DNA of 64,000 nt, taken from assembly GCA_020632915.1 (NCBI GenBank), contig JACKEP010000028.1, positions 1 to 64,000 on the forward strand, read 5' to 3'. Numbering within the stretch: position 1 is the stretch's first letter; every line of letters begins with the position of its first letter. Shown piece after piece: positions 40,774 to 50,335 of the stretch. The stretch comes from Alphaproteobacteria bacterium (lineage in GTDB: Bacteria > Myxococcota_A > UBA796 > GCA-2862545). The translations under genes and the position numbers were made by a program. The notes below the pieces were generated by a model. It searched no databases, was not told the origin of the DNA, and was given only the letters and a program-made list of their open reading frames with translations.

Positions 40774-41505
40774 GTGCTCAGCATCTTGATCGCCACCACC
40801 GCGTGGGCCGGCACGCCGTCGTTCGACGCCACCTACGCGGACTACGCCGCCGTCCTCGACGGGGCCGTCACCGATGCCGGGGTCGACTACGACAAGCTCG
40901 CGGGACGCAAGGACCGCCTGGACCGGTTCCTCACCACGATCGCCACCGTCGACCCGAGCGGCTGGACGCGCGACGCGCAGCTCGCGTTCTGGGTCAACGC
41001 CTACAACGCGACCACGCTCGATCTGGTGCTCGACCACCTGCCGCTCACGAGCATCCGCGACCTCGACGGTGGCAACCCGTGGAAGGCCCGCACCTTCCAG
41101 GTCGGCGGCCGCACGGTCACCCTCGACCAGATGGAGCACGAGCACGCGCGCAAGCTGGCCGACGGGCGCGTCCACGCGGTGATCAACTGCGCGTCGAAGG
41201 GGTGTCCGCCGTTGCCCGCCAAGCCGCTGCGGCCCGAGGACGTCGACGCCCAGCTGGACGCGGCCGCGCGGCGGTGGGTGCGGACCAACGCGTGGGTCGC
41301 CCAGGGCAGCACGCTGGCGCTGTCGCACATCTTCGAGTGGTACGCCGACGACTTCACCGCCTGGCGTGTGGCCGACGTGCCCGGCGCCAACCCGGCCCAG
41401 GCAGCGGGGGTGGGCTTCGTGCGCGCCTTCGGCGCCGAGCTGCCGTCGTTCACCAGCGTCGGCTGGCACCCCTACGACTGGTCGCTCAACCGCGCGTCAC
41501 CGTGA
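40774..41505 (+). CDS. exported DUF547 protein
   Basis: A 243-residue protein with a very short signal peptide ending AWA (about residue 12). The DUF547 blocks are AFWVNAYNATTLDLVL and the INCASKGCPPLPAKPL segment with a cysteine pair, plus a C-terminal SHIFEWYADDF. The family is exported or membrane-bound and of unknown activity. The GTG lies 4 nt after GGGAGG. A hairpin follows the stop at 41516. Confidence 0.82.
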   Translation: MLSILIATTAWAGTPSFDATYADYAAVLDGAVTDAGVDYDKLAGRKDRLDRFLTTIATVDPSGWTRDAQLAFWVNAYNATTLDLVLDHLPLTSIRDLDGGNPWKARTFQVGGRTVTLDQMEHEHARKLADGRVHAVINCASKGCPPLPAKPLRPEDVDAQLDAAARRWVRTNAWVAQGSTLALSHIFEWYADDFTAWRVADVPGANPAQAAGVGFVRAFGAELPSFTSVGWHPYDWSLNRASP

Positions 41506-41515
41506 GTCGACGGCG

Positions 41516-41535
41516 CCTGCCGCGCGTGCGGCGGG
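41516..41535 (+). terminator. GC-rich hairpin after the DUF547 gene
   Basis: CCTGCCGC pairs with GCGGCGGG (one T-G pair) around the loop GCGT, 10 nt after the stop codon. No T-run follows. Confidence 0.4.
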
Positions 41536-41563
41536 CGCGATAGGGCGGGCATCCAAGGTGCCC

Positions 41564-41890
41564 ATGGACTACTGCAACCCCTTCGATGCGCAGCTCGCCG
41601 CCGACGGCCCCGCCGCGGTCTTCCTGTTCGACCGGCACGACGTGCTGCGCTTCGACGCCACGTGGACGCGTGACGCCTGGGGGCGGTCTCCCGGGCCCCA
41701 CGCGCCCGGGGCCGTTTGGTTGCTGCTGCGCGACCACCTCACGGGGTTCGTGCAGCTCGTGTTCGTCACGTCACCCACGTTGGTGACGTCCTGGCCTCGG
41801 GCCGACGTGCGCGTGTTCGCCACCCACGCCGAGGCGGCCGCGGCGCGTGCTGCCTTTGGCGCCCCGCCGGTGTGCAAGGAGCCCTGGTGA
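41564..41890 (+). CDS. small hypothetical protein
   Basis: A 108-residue soluble protein, first in a run of six overlapping genes. It begins MDYCNPFD, with a weak AAGGTG ribosome site, and has strands LLLRDHLTGFVQLVFV and an Ala-rich tail. Two cysteines (4 and near 104) could be functional. No family recognised. The next gene starts inside its TGA stop. Confidence 0.55.
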   Translation: MDYCNPFDAQLAADGPAAVFLFDRHDVLRFDATWTRDAWGRSPGPHAPGAVWLLLRDHLTGFVQLVFVTSPTLVTSWPRADVRVFATHAEAAAARAAFGAPPVCKEPW

Positions 41891-42789
41891 GGGGCCACGC
41901 TCTGGCGCTGGGGCTGTCGCTCGTCGCGGTCACGACGGCGCGCGCGCAGGAGGCGTCGGACGAGGGCACCGACGCGCCGGCCGACGCAGCCGCCCCGGCG
42001 TCCGGCGAGGACGCTGCGCCCGACGACCCGTTTCCCGGCGACCGGCCCGCCCACCCCGAGGCGGCGCCCGCCCAGGTGCGCTCCGACGTCGAGGAGGTCA
42101 CCGTCTACGGGTTGCGGCAGATGCTCCAGGCGCGCGAGCAGGTGATCTCGTCCGCCGAGGAGATGGGCTACACGCGCGAGGTGCGAGGCGACGGGGTCAC
42201 GATGCTGCGCCACGAGGATCCGTGGCGGGGCCAGATCTGGCTCTACGACGACGGCCGGGTCGACCTGCGGCGCAACCCGGTGCGCTTCGAGACGCCGTTC
42301 AACCCCGACAAGCCGGCCTCGTGGCTCGCGTGCGTGCTCGTGCCGCTCTGCGTGCGGCCCGGCGGGCAGCTGGTGTCCCGTCGGCGCTACCTGACCTACC
42401 AGCGCGAGGCGATGGCCGGCATCGAGGACGACGTCACCGTCTGGCACGAGAAGATCAGCGACTACGGCACCGACGCCAAGGTCGACGGGCTGCCCGACCG
42501 GTTGACGGCGCTGTGGGAGGAGGGGATCCCGCTGGAGATGGGTCCCCACCTCGACACGGTGGCCGCGCGCAAGGCCGCGCTGTTCGCGTACTGGGACACC
42601 CGGGTCGAGAACGACTGGGGCTTTCGGGTGCGGGGTGCCGTCGAGGCGTTCCTGCGGGGCGTGGTGCAGCAGAGCGACACGCCGATCACCGAGGCCGAGC
42701 TCGCGGCGTTCAACCGCAGGCGTCAGTCGAGCCACCCGCTGTCGCTGGTGCGGCGGGTGGACGCCGACGACGCGCTGCTCGGTCCGTGA
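41887..42789 (+). CDS. exported protein with TonB-box-like segment, copy 1
   Basis: A 300-residue protein with a signal peptide ending ARA (about 20), an acidic-Pro linker, then DVEEVTVYGLRQ (67-78), which resembles the TonB box and the start of the plug of TonB-dependent receptors. The following domain has the block WRGQIWLYDDGRVDLRRNP and YLTYQREAMAGIEDDVTVWHE, and ends without a beta barrel. The next gene is a paralogue with the same order of blocks. GTGA overlaps on both sides imply tight translational coupling. Function unknown. Confidence 0.7.
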   Translation: MRGHALALGLSLVAVTTARAQEASDEGTDAPADAAAPASGEDAAPDDPFPGDRPAHPEAAPAQVRSDVEEVTVYGLRQMLQAREQVISSAEEMGYTREVRGDGVTMLRHEDPWRGQIWLYDDGRVDLRRNPVRFETPFNPDKPASWLACVLVPLCVRPGGQLVSRRRYLTYQREAMAGIEDDVTVWHEKISDYGTDAKVDGLPDRLTALWEEGIPLEMGPHLDTVAARKAALFAYWDTRVENDWGFRVRGAVEAFLRGVVQQSDTPITEAELAAFNRRRQSSHPLSLVRRVDADDALLGP

Positions 42790-43691
42790 GCCCTGGCGTG
42801 AGGCGCGTGCTGCTGGCGACCGCGATCAGCCTCACGGGGGGCCTGGCCCACGCCGAGCCCCCTGACGTCGCGGGCGACACCGACGCCGTCGACGGTGACA
42901 CCGATGGGGACGCGTCCGAGCGTGAGGCGCCCACGGCGACCACCCGGTCGAACGTCGAGGAGATCACCGTCGTGGGCAAGGCGCGGGTCGAGCAGGCCCG
43001 CCAGCGGGTGATCGCGGACGCCGCCGACGCCGGGTACACGCGGGTGGTCCGCAAGGACGGCCGGACGATGCTGCGCCACGAGCGGCCCTGGCGAGGTCAG
43101 ATCTGGGTCTACGACGACGGCCGCGTCGACCTGCGGCGCAACCCGATCCGCTTCGAGCCGCGCAAGAACCAGGACAAGCCGACGGCGTGGTTCGCCTGCA
43201 TCTGGATCCCGTACTGCCTGCAGCCGGCCGGTCAGATCGTGTCGCCGAACCGCCTGCGCACCTACCAGCGCGAGGCGATGGCCGCGATCGAGGACGACGT
43301 CACCGTGTGGCACGAGGCGCTGGCCGACGCCCAGACCCAGGCCCGCGTGGACGCGCTCCCGGACCAGCTGCTCGCGTTGTGGGAGCACGGCACGCCGCTG
43401 GAAGGCGACGGGCCGGCGCTGGAGGGTGTCGCGGCCCGCAAGGCGGCGCTGCTCGCCTTCTGGGACTCCCGCACCGACACGGTGTGGGGCGAGCGCGTCC
43501 GGCAGACCGTGGAGGCCTTCCTGCGTGGTGTCGTGCAGGCGAGCGACACCCCGCTCACCGATGACGAGATCGCCGCGTTCAACGCGGGTCGGCACGCGCT
43601 GCACCCGCTGTCCCTGCATCGGCCGGCTCCCGCTCCCGCTCCCGCTCCCGCTCCCGCTCCAGAGCCCGAAGCCCCCGTGAGCCCGCTGTGA
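42786..43691 (+). CDS. exported protein with TonB-box-like segment, copy 2
   Basis: A 301-residue paralogue of the preceding gene. The signal peptide ends AHA; a D/T-rich linker (about 30-50) follows, then NVEEITVVGKAR (56-67). The core has WRGQIWVYDDGRVDLRRNP and YQREAMAAIEDDVTVWHE, nearly identical to copy 1, then a C-terminal tail of Ala-Pro repeats encoded by a GCTCCC hexamer tract. Copy 1 lacks this tail. The family is not known to me. Confidence 0.7.
   Translation: MSPGVRRVLLATAISLTGGLAHAEPPDVAGDTDAVDGDTDGDASEREAPTATTRSNVEEITVVGKARVEQARQRVIADAADAGYTRVVRKDGRTMLRHERPWRGQIWVYDDGRVDLRRNPIRFEPRKNQDKPTAWFACIWIPYCLQPAGQIVSPNRLRTYQREAMAAIEDDVTVWHEALADAQTQARVDALPDQLLALWEHGTPLEGDGPALEGVAARKAALLAFWDSRTDTVWGERVRQTVEAFLRGVVQASDTPLTDDEIAAFNAGRHALHPLSLHRPAPAPAPAPAPAPEPEAPVSPL
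43626..43661 (+). repeat. in-frame hexamer repeat (GCTCCC)5 encoding Ala-Pro
   Basis: Five perfect GCTCCC units plus a partial GCTCCA encode the Ala-Pro tail of the second exported paralogue. Confidence 0.9.
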
Positions 43692-44785
43692 GCCCGCCTG
43701 GGACGCGATCGTCGCGGCGTGGCCGCCTCGCCACGTCGTGCGCCGACCTCATCACGCTCGCGCGACCGCGCCTGCTGCCGTTCGTGCTCGCGCTGCCGCT
43801 CCTGGGCTTCGGCTGGGCGCACTGGGACCACGCGCTGCCCGCCACGGGGGTGGACCGCCTGCCGTGGCTCCTCGCGGCATGGACGGCGCTGCACGCCGGC
43901 ACGCTCTGGCTCAACGCCGCCCTGGATCGGGACGAGGGGCCCGTGCTGCTGGGCGCGTCCGTGGCGCCGCCCCGCGGCGTGGTGGGCGTGGGCGGCCTGG
44001 CGCTCGGGGTGGCGGTCGTCCTCGGGGCCCGGGCGGCAGCCGGCGTCGGCGTCATCGCCGCGGTGTCGGCCGCCCTCGCCGTCGCCTACTCGTGGCCCGG
44101 CCGCCCGGACCGGGCGTGGAAGGGGCACCCTGTGCTGGGACCTCTGGTCAACGTGGTCGGCTACGGCGTGCTGTCGCCGTGGGCCGGCTGGTGGCTCGCC
44201 GACGTGACCGCCGGCCCCCGCACGGTGGCCGTGGAGGGCGTGGTCATGGCGGGCGTCGCGGGCTGCTACCTCGCCGCGCAGGCGTGGCAGGGCGCCGAGG
44301 ATCGGGCGCGTGGCTACCGCACCCTGGTGGCCGTGGCCGGGCCTGCGGCGACGCTGCGGGGGGTGCGGCTGTGTCTGGGCGTCGCCTTCGCGCTGGCCGT
44401 CGGTCTGGCGTGCATCGGATGGTTGCCCCGCGCGCTGCTGCTGGCGCTGGCGCCGGGGTGGTGGGCGGTGGATGCCCACGTCCGGGCGTGGGCGCGGCGC
44501 GGGTCCGGGGGGGGACCGGGGGATGCCGTGCAGCTCGCCCGACGGATCGGCTGGACCACCGTCGCCGTCGTGGTCGTCGCGACCGGTGTGTACGTGCGCG
44601 ACAGCCTGCGCGGGGGACCCGTCGCCGGGCTCGCCACCGAGGGCGGTCAGCCCCCGCCCGCCGCGGTGCGTGCGCCGCCGGCCCGGCCCGGTCACGCCTC
44701 GGGCGGCTTGCACGGCGCGGCGCCGTGCCTATGCTGGAGCGGTCTGGCGTGGACCCTGTCCGCGCACACCGTGGAGCACCGATGA
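43688..44785 (+). CDS. UbiA-like prenyltransferase family membrane protein
   Basis: A 365-residue protein with many membrane helices. The first aspartate-rich motif appears as NAALDRDE (about residues 76-83) and a degenerate second motif as GAEDRARGYRTL; YSWPGRPDRAWKGHPVLG matches the segment after helix 4 in UbiA enzymes. Such enzymes attach prenyl chains to aromatic or other acceptors. The aromatic substrate is not evident, and the second motif is weaker than usual. A long non-membrane C-terminal tail (about 320-365) overlaps a promoter-like element for the next gene. GTGA start overlap. Confidence 0.65.
   Translation: MSPPGTRSSRRGRLATSCADLITLARPRLLPFVLALPLLGFGWAHWDHALPATGVDRLPWLLAAWTALHAGTLWLNAALDRDEGPVLLGASVAPPRGVVGVGGLALGVAVVLGARAAAGVGVIAAVSAALAVAYSWPGRPDRAWKGHPVLGPLVNVVGYGVLSPWAGWWLADVTAGPRTVAVEGVVMAGVAGCYLAAQAWQGAEDRARGYRTLVAVAGPAATLRGVRLCLGVAFALAVGLACIGWLPRALLLALAPGWWAVDAHVRAWARRGSGGGPGDAVQLARRIGWTTVAVVVVATGVYVRDSLRGGPVAGLATEGGQPPPAAVRAPPARPGHASGGLHGAAPCLCWSGLAWTLSAHTVEHR
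44708..44735 (+). promoter_or_regulatory. promoter with an internal palindrome before the rhodanese gene
   Basis: TTGCAC (44708-44713) and TATGCT (44730-44735) are 16 nt apart. Between and partly within them lies the perfect inverted repeat GCACGGCG-CGG-CGCCGTGC (44710-44728). The element is inside the end of the UbiA-like gene, 47 nt before the rhodanese ATG, so that gene may also have its own regulated promoter. Confidence 0.5.
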
Positions 44786-45222
44786 CCCGCACCCTGTGGC
44801 TCGCCCTGGCGCTCGTCGCCTGCGGCAGCAGCGCACCGACCGCGTCGACCCCTGCCGCGCACGAAGCCGCCCCAGCCCACGAGGCCGCCGCCGCGCCCGC
44901 CGCCGGCACGCGCACCGACATCAGCGTCGCCAGGCTCGCCGAGCTCCGTGCTGCCGGCGACATCACGCTCGTCGACGTCCGCACCGACGCCGAGTACGCC
45001 GGCGGCCACGTGCCCGGCGCCCTGCACGTGCCGCTCGACACCCTGTCCGCCGACAACCCCACGATCGCGGGCCTGCCGAAGGACAAGCCGGTGTACTTCA
45101 TCTGCCAGTCGGGGGGCCGGTCGTCCCGTGCCGCCGACGCGATGGCCAAGGCCGGCCTCGACACCGTCAACGTCGAGGGTGGCACCGGGGGCTGGATCGC
45201 GGCCGGATACCCGGTCGAATGA
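44782..45222 (+). CDS. rhodanese-domain lipoprotein
   Basis: A 146-residue predicted lipoprotein: signal peptide ending in lipobox LALVAC, an Ala/His-rich linker, then a single rhodanese fold. The domain has ITLVDVRTDAEYAGGHVPGA and the active-site loop CQSGGRSSRAA with its catalytic Cys. The family carries persulfide or senses oxyanions. Its start overlaps the UbiA-like stop (ATGA), and its own stop overlaps the histidine-kinase-like gene, so it may signal to that protein at the membrane. Confidence 0.85.
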   Translation: MTRTLWLALALVACGSSAPTASTPAAHEAAPAHEAAAAPAAGTRTDISVARLAELRAAGDITLVDVRTDAEYAGGHVPGALHVPLDTLSADNPTIAGLPKDKPVYFICQSGGRSSRAADAMAKAGLDTVNVEGGTGGWIAAGYPVE

Positions 45223-46214
45223 GCGATCCGCGCATCGGCTGGGTGGCCGCCGACGCCGAGCCGGAGCGCCTGACGGCGCTGCGGGAGCGTGTCGAGGTGG
45301 TCGATGTCGGGCACACGGGCGCCGCGGTCGCGGCGGCCGTCGTCGATGGCTGGTGCGTCCTCACGCCGGGCCTCGATCCCCAGGTGCTCCAGGCGATCCG
45401 CGACGGGGAGACGCCGGCGCTGTTCCTGGTCGACCCCGCCGAGGCGCGCTCGTGGCACCGGGTGCTCAAGAAGGGCGTGCACGACGTCGCGTGGCTGCCG
45501 GCCCAGGACGGGGAGCTCAGGGCGCGGATGCTCGGGCTGCTCGCCCGCCGCGGCACCTGGAACCACGTCTCGTCGAGCCTGTGCCGCGAGATCGCCCACG
45601 ACCTGCGTGGCCCGCTCCAGGCGCTGACGTTCACCGTCGCGGCGCTGCGCAACGACGGGGCGGTGTCGGACGCGTTCGCCGAGGACGTCGACGCCCTGCT
45701 CGAGGCGACGGACGTCGCCGACCTGATGCTCGACGGGGTGAGCAACCTCGGCCGCACCGCGTCGCCCGTCACCGCGACCGATGCGGCGGTCGACGTGACC
45801 CAGCTCGTGCGCCACGCCGCCGAGCGCAAGGCCTACGGCGGTCGGGTCACCGTGGAGTCGGGTGAGCCGTTGGTCGTGCGCGCCAAGCCCGACGCGATCC
45901 GCAGCGCCGTGGAGGATGTCGTCCGCGTGACCTGGATCCGGGCCGCCGGCGGGCGGCGCGTGAGCGTGCAGTGCATGCGCTTCGGCGACGAGGTGGTGGT
46001 CACGGCCCAGGCCCGCGCCTACGACGCGCTGCTCGAACACCTGCCGGCGCTCATGTGGCGTGAGCGTCCGGTGCTGCTGCGACGGGATCGCGTGCCGCTG
46101 CCGCTGGCGGGGCTCGCCTACGCCCGCGAGGTGGCGCGGGCGTGCGGCGGCGACCTCTCCGCGCGCCGACAGGGGCAGGACCTGCAGGTGGAGCTGCGCC
46201 TGCCGCTCGCGTGA
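45219..46214 (+). CDS. degenerate histidine kinase-like protein
   Basis: A 331-residue soluble protein. The N-terminal about 110 residues resemble a receiver domain that has lost its acidic pocket. A dimerisation helix follows with CREIAHDLRGPLQAL, so His127 is the conserved phosphoacceptor. The region that should be the ATPase domain keeps its overall length but has no N box (EDVVRVTWIRA in its place) and no clear G boxes. It is therefore probably unable to bind ATP normally and may act as a phosphotransfer partner. No membrane helix; no cognate response regulator nearby. ATGA overlap with the rhodanese gene. Confidence 0.65.
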   Translation: MSDPRIGWVAADAEPERLTALRERVEVVDVGHTGAAVAAAVVDGWCVLTPGLDPQVLQAIRDGETPALFLVDPAEARSWHRVLKKGVHDVAWLPAQDGELRARMLGLLARRGTWNHVSSSLCREIAHDLRGPLQALTFTVAALRNDGAVSDAFAEDVDALLEATDVADLMLDGVSNLGRTASPVTATDAAVDVTQLVRHAAERKAYGGRVTVESGEPLVVRAKPDAIRSAVEDVVRVTWIRAAGGRRVSVQCMRFGDEVVVTAQARAYDALLEHLPALMWRERPVLLRRDRVPLPLAGLAYAREVARACGGDLSARRQGQDLQVELRLPLA

Positions 46215-46329
46215 CCGCCGTCGGTCGGGACGTGTGCGGTAGCGTGCTACAGCCTTGGCGCCCGGGGCGTCGACCGGCCGTGGTCGACACCGGGGTCTCC
46301 CCCGCCCGCGAGCCTGGAGCCGCCGCAGG

Positions 46330-47601
46330 ATGACGCCGCTGCCCCCCGACCTGACCGCGCGGTTCCTCACGGTGCGCGCGCGCACCGAGGCGCTGCTCGA
46401 GGGCCTGCTGCTGGAGGACATGGGCCTCCAGTCCGAGCCCGACGTCAGCCCGCCGCGCTGGCACCTGGGCCACACCACGTGGTTCTTCGAGACGTTCGTG
46501 CTGCTGCCGTACCTGCGCGGCGCCGTGCCCTTCGACGCGCGGTTCGGGTTCGTGTTCAACTCCTACTACGAGGCGGAGGGGCCCCGGCAGCCCCGTGCCC
46601 GACGGGGTGACCTCTCCCGACCGGATCAGGCGACGGTGCTGGCGTGGCGCGCCGCCACCACCGAGGCCGTCGTCGGGCTCCTGCGCGGCCTCGACGACGA
46701 CGACCCCGACGCTGCGACGGTGCGTGCGCGGGTCGCGCTGGGCATCGAGCACGAGTGCCAGCACCAGGAGCTGCTGGTGATGGACACCAAGGCGAACCTG
46801 GCCGCGCAGCCGCTCCAGCCGGCGTGGCGGACTGCGGCGCCGCGGTCGCCCACCCGGGGGCCGGAGACGGCGTGGGTGGAGGTCGACGGCGGGATCGTGG
46901 CGATCGGCCACGCGGGCGGCGGCTTCTGCTTCGACAACGAGCTGCCCCGGCACGACGTGCTCCTGGCGCCGTTCGCGCTCGCGAGCCGGTGCGTCACGGC
47001 CGGTGAATGGGCGGCGTTCCTCGACGACGGGGGCTACCGCGACCCGCGGTGGTGGCTGTCGGACGGGTGGGCGTGGGTGCAGGCGGGGGACGTGCAGGCG
47101 CCGCGCTACTGGTCGCGGGATGGCGAGGGCGGGTGGCTCGTGTACACGCCGCACGGCGTCGAGCCGGTGGCGCCGGACGATCCGGTGGTCCACGTCAGTG
47201 GCTACGAGGCGGAGGCGTTCGCGGCCTGGTCGGGGGCGCGTCTGCCCACCGAGCACGAGTGGGAACACGCCGCGGCGGGGCGGGACCGGTCCGGGGACGG
47301 CACGTGGCTCGACGGCGACCGCTGGCACCCGGCGCCGCCCACGGCGGGGCCGGGCGTGCGCGGCATGCTCGGCACGGTGTGGGAGTGGACCCGGAGCGCC
47401 TACCTTCCCTACCCGGGCTACCGCCCCGCGCCGGGCGCCCTGGGGGAGTACAACGGCAAGTTCATGTCCGGTCAGTGGGTGCTCCGCGGCGGCTGCTGCG
47501 TGTCACCCCGCGACCACGTGCGCCGTACCTACCGCAACTTCTTCCACCCCCACCAGCGCTGGCCCTTCTGTGGGCTGCGCCTCGCCCGGGACCTCACGTG
47601 A
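46330..47601 (+). CDS. egtB: ergothioneine biosynthesis sulfoxide synthase EgtB
   Basis: The iron enzyme that oxidatively joins trimethylhistidine (hercynine) to a thiol during ergothioneine synthesis. The 423 residues have an N-terminal DinB-like helix bundle with iron ligands His48 (HLGHTTWFFE) and His141/His145 (EHECQHQE), then a C-terminal formylglycine-generating-enzyme fold with VSGYEAEAFAAWSGARLPTE and WEWTRSAYLPYPGY. Its stop overlaps egtD by 4 nt. The 115-nt gap before it contains TAGCGT and TACAGC, either of which may be a -10 box. No egtA, egtC or egtE gene is present. Confidence 0.92.
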   Translation: MTPLPPDLTARFLTVRARTEALLEGLLLEDMGLQSEPDVSPPRWHLGHTTWFFETFVLLPYLRGAVPFDARFGFVFNSYYEAEGPRQPRARRGDLSRPDQATVLAWRAATTEAVVGLLRGLDDDDPDAATVRARVALGIEHECQHQELLVMDTKANLAAQPLQPAWRTAAPRSPTRGPETAWVEVDGGIVAIGHAGGGFCFDNELPRHDVLLAPFALASRCVTAGEWAAFLDDGGYRDPRWWLSDGWAWVQAGDVQAPRYWSRDGEGGWLVYTPHGVEPVAPDDPVVHVSGYEAEAFAAWSGARLPTEHEWEHAAAGRDRSGDGTWLDGDRWHPAPPTAGPGVRGMLGTVWEWTRSAYLPYPGYRPAPGALGEYNGKFMSGQWVLRGGCCVSPRDHVRRTYRNFFHPHQRWPFCGLRLARDLT

Positions 47602-48545
47602 GCGAATCGGTCGCACGGATGCGCGACGAGGTGGCGCGGGGCCTTGCCGCGCCCCACAAGACGCTGTCTCCGAAGTTCTTCTACGACGCCCTGGGCAGCA
47701 AGCTCTTCGAGGCGATCACCTACACCGACGCCTACTACCCCACGCGGTGTGAGATGCAGATCCTCACGGCTCACGGCGCCGACATCGCGCGCGCCATCGG
47801 CCCCGCCGTGGCGCTCGTCGAGCTCGGGAGCGGCCAGAGCACGAAGGTGCCGCTGCTGCTGTCGCACCTGCCCGACGTGCGCGCCTACGTCCCTGTCGAC
47901 ATCGACGCCGCCACGCTCACGGAAGCGGCCCGTCGGCTCCGACGCCAGTTCCCCGGGCTCACGGTGGTGCCGGTGGCCGCCGATCTGTCCGGTCCGTGGG
48001 CCCTTCCCGACCTGCCCGAGCACGCGCGCACCGTGGTGTTCTACCCCGGGTCCACGCTGGGCAACCTCGACCCGGCCCACGCCACGGCGTTCCTCGACGA
48101 CCTCGGACGCCGGCTGGCTCCGGGGGACGGGCTCGTGCTGGGGATCGACCTGGAGAAGGACCCCGCGGTGCTCGAGGCGGCCTACGACGACCCGGCTGGC
48201 GTGACCGCAGCGTTCAACCGCAACATGCTCGTGCACCTCAACCGTGTGGTGGGGACGGACTTCGCCCCCCGGCGCTTCGCGCACGAGGCCTTCTGGAACG
48301 CCGACGCCCACCGCATCGAGATGCACCTGCGCAGCCTCGGTGCGCAGGTGGTGCACCTGGGCCCGCACGCGTTCGCGTTCGACGACGGCGAGACGCTGCA
48401 CACCGAGCGGTCCTACAAGTACACGCGGGAGCGTGTCGACGCGCTCACGGCGCACGCCGGCTTCGCGCGCCAGGCGTGGTGGACCGATCCGCAGGGCTGG
48501 TTCGGCGTGGGCGCCTACGTGCGCACGTCGGAGCCCACGCCCTGA
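47598..48545 (+). CDS. egtD: L-histidine N-alpha-methyltransferase EgtD
   Basis: The SAM-dependent enzyme that trimethylates histidine to hercynine, the first step of ergothioneine synthesis. The 315 residues have the family's N-terminal KFFYDALGSKLFEAITY, SAM loop LVELGSGQSTK, YVPVDIDAATL, FYPGSTLGNLDP and the C-terminal TERSYKYT. The GTG overlaps the egtB TGA, so EgtB and EgtD are made from one transcript in a likely 1:1 ratio. Confidence 0.93.
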   Translation: MSESVARMRDEVARGLAAPHKTLSPKFFYDALGSKLFEAITYTDAYYPTRCEMQILTAHGADIARAIGPAVALVELGSGQSTKVPLLLSHLPDVRAYVPVDIDAATLTEAARRLRRQFPGLTVVPVAADLSGPWALPDLPEHARTVVFYPGSTLGNLDPAHATAFLDDLGRRLAPGDGLVLGIDLEKDPAVLEAAYDDPAGVTAAFNRNMLVHLNRVVGTDFAPRRFAHEAFWNADAHRIEMHLRSLGAQVVHLGPHAFAFDDGETLHTERSYKYTRERVDALTAHAGFARQAWWTDPQGWFGVGAYVRTSEPTP

Positions 48546-48567
48546 TCGCGGGAGCGACGGGCCGGCC

Positions 48568-50241
<1,674 letters not shown>

Positions 50242-50335
50242 GACCTGACTCCGACATCCGGGCGGCTGCGCGCGGGGGGCGGTGGTGTAACGTGGTCCGG
50301 GGACTCGGCTATGGAGCCGGGGGAGGTGGCGGTCG

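Noticed and set aside
43626..43661. GCTCCC repeat as a phase-variation switch
   Set aside because: The unit is six bases and in frame, so slippage changes length but not reading frame.
46215..46329. A riboswitch before egtB
   Set aside because: I saw no conserved aptamer pattern; only possible -10 hexamers are present.
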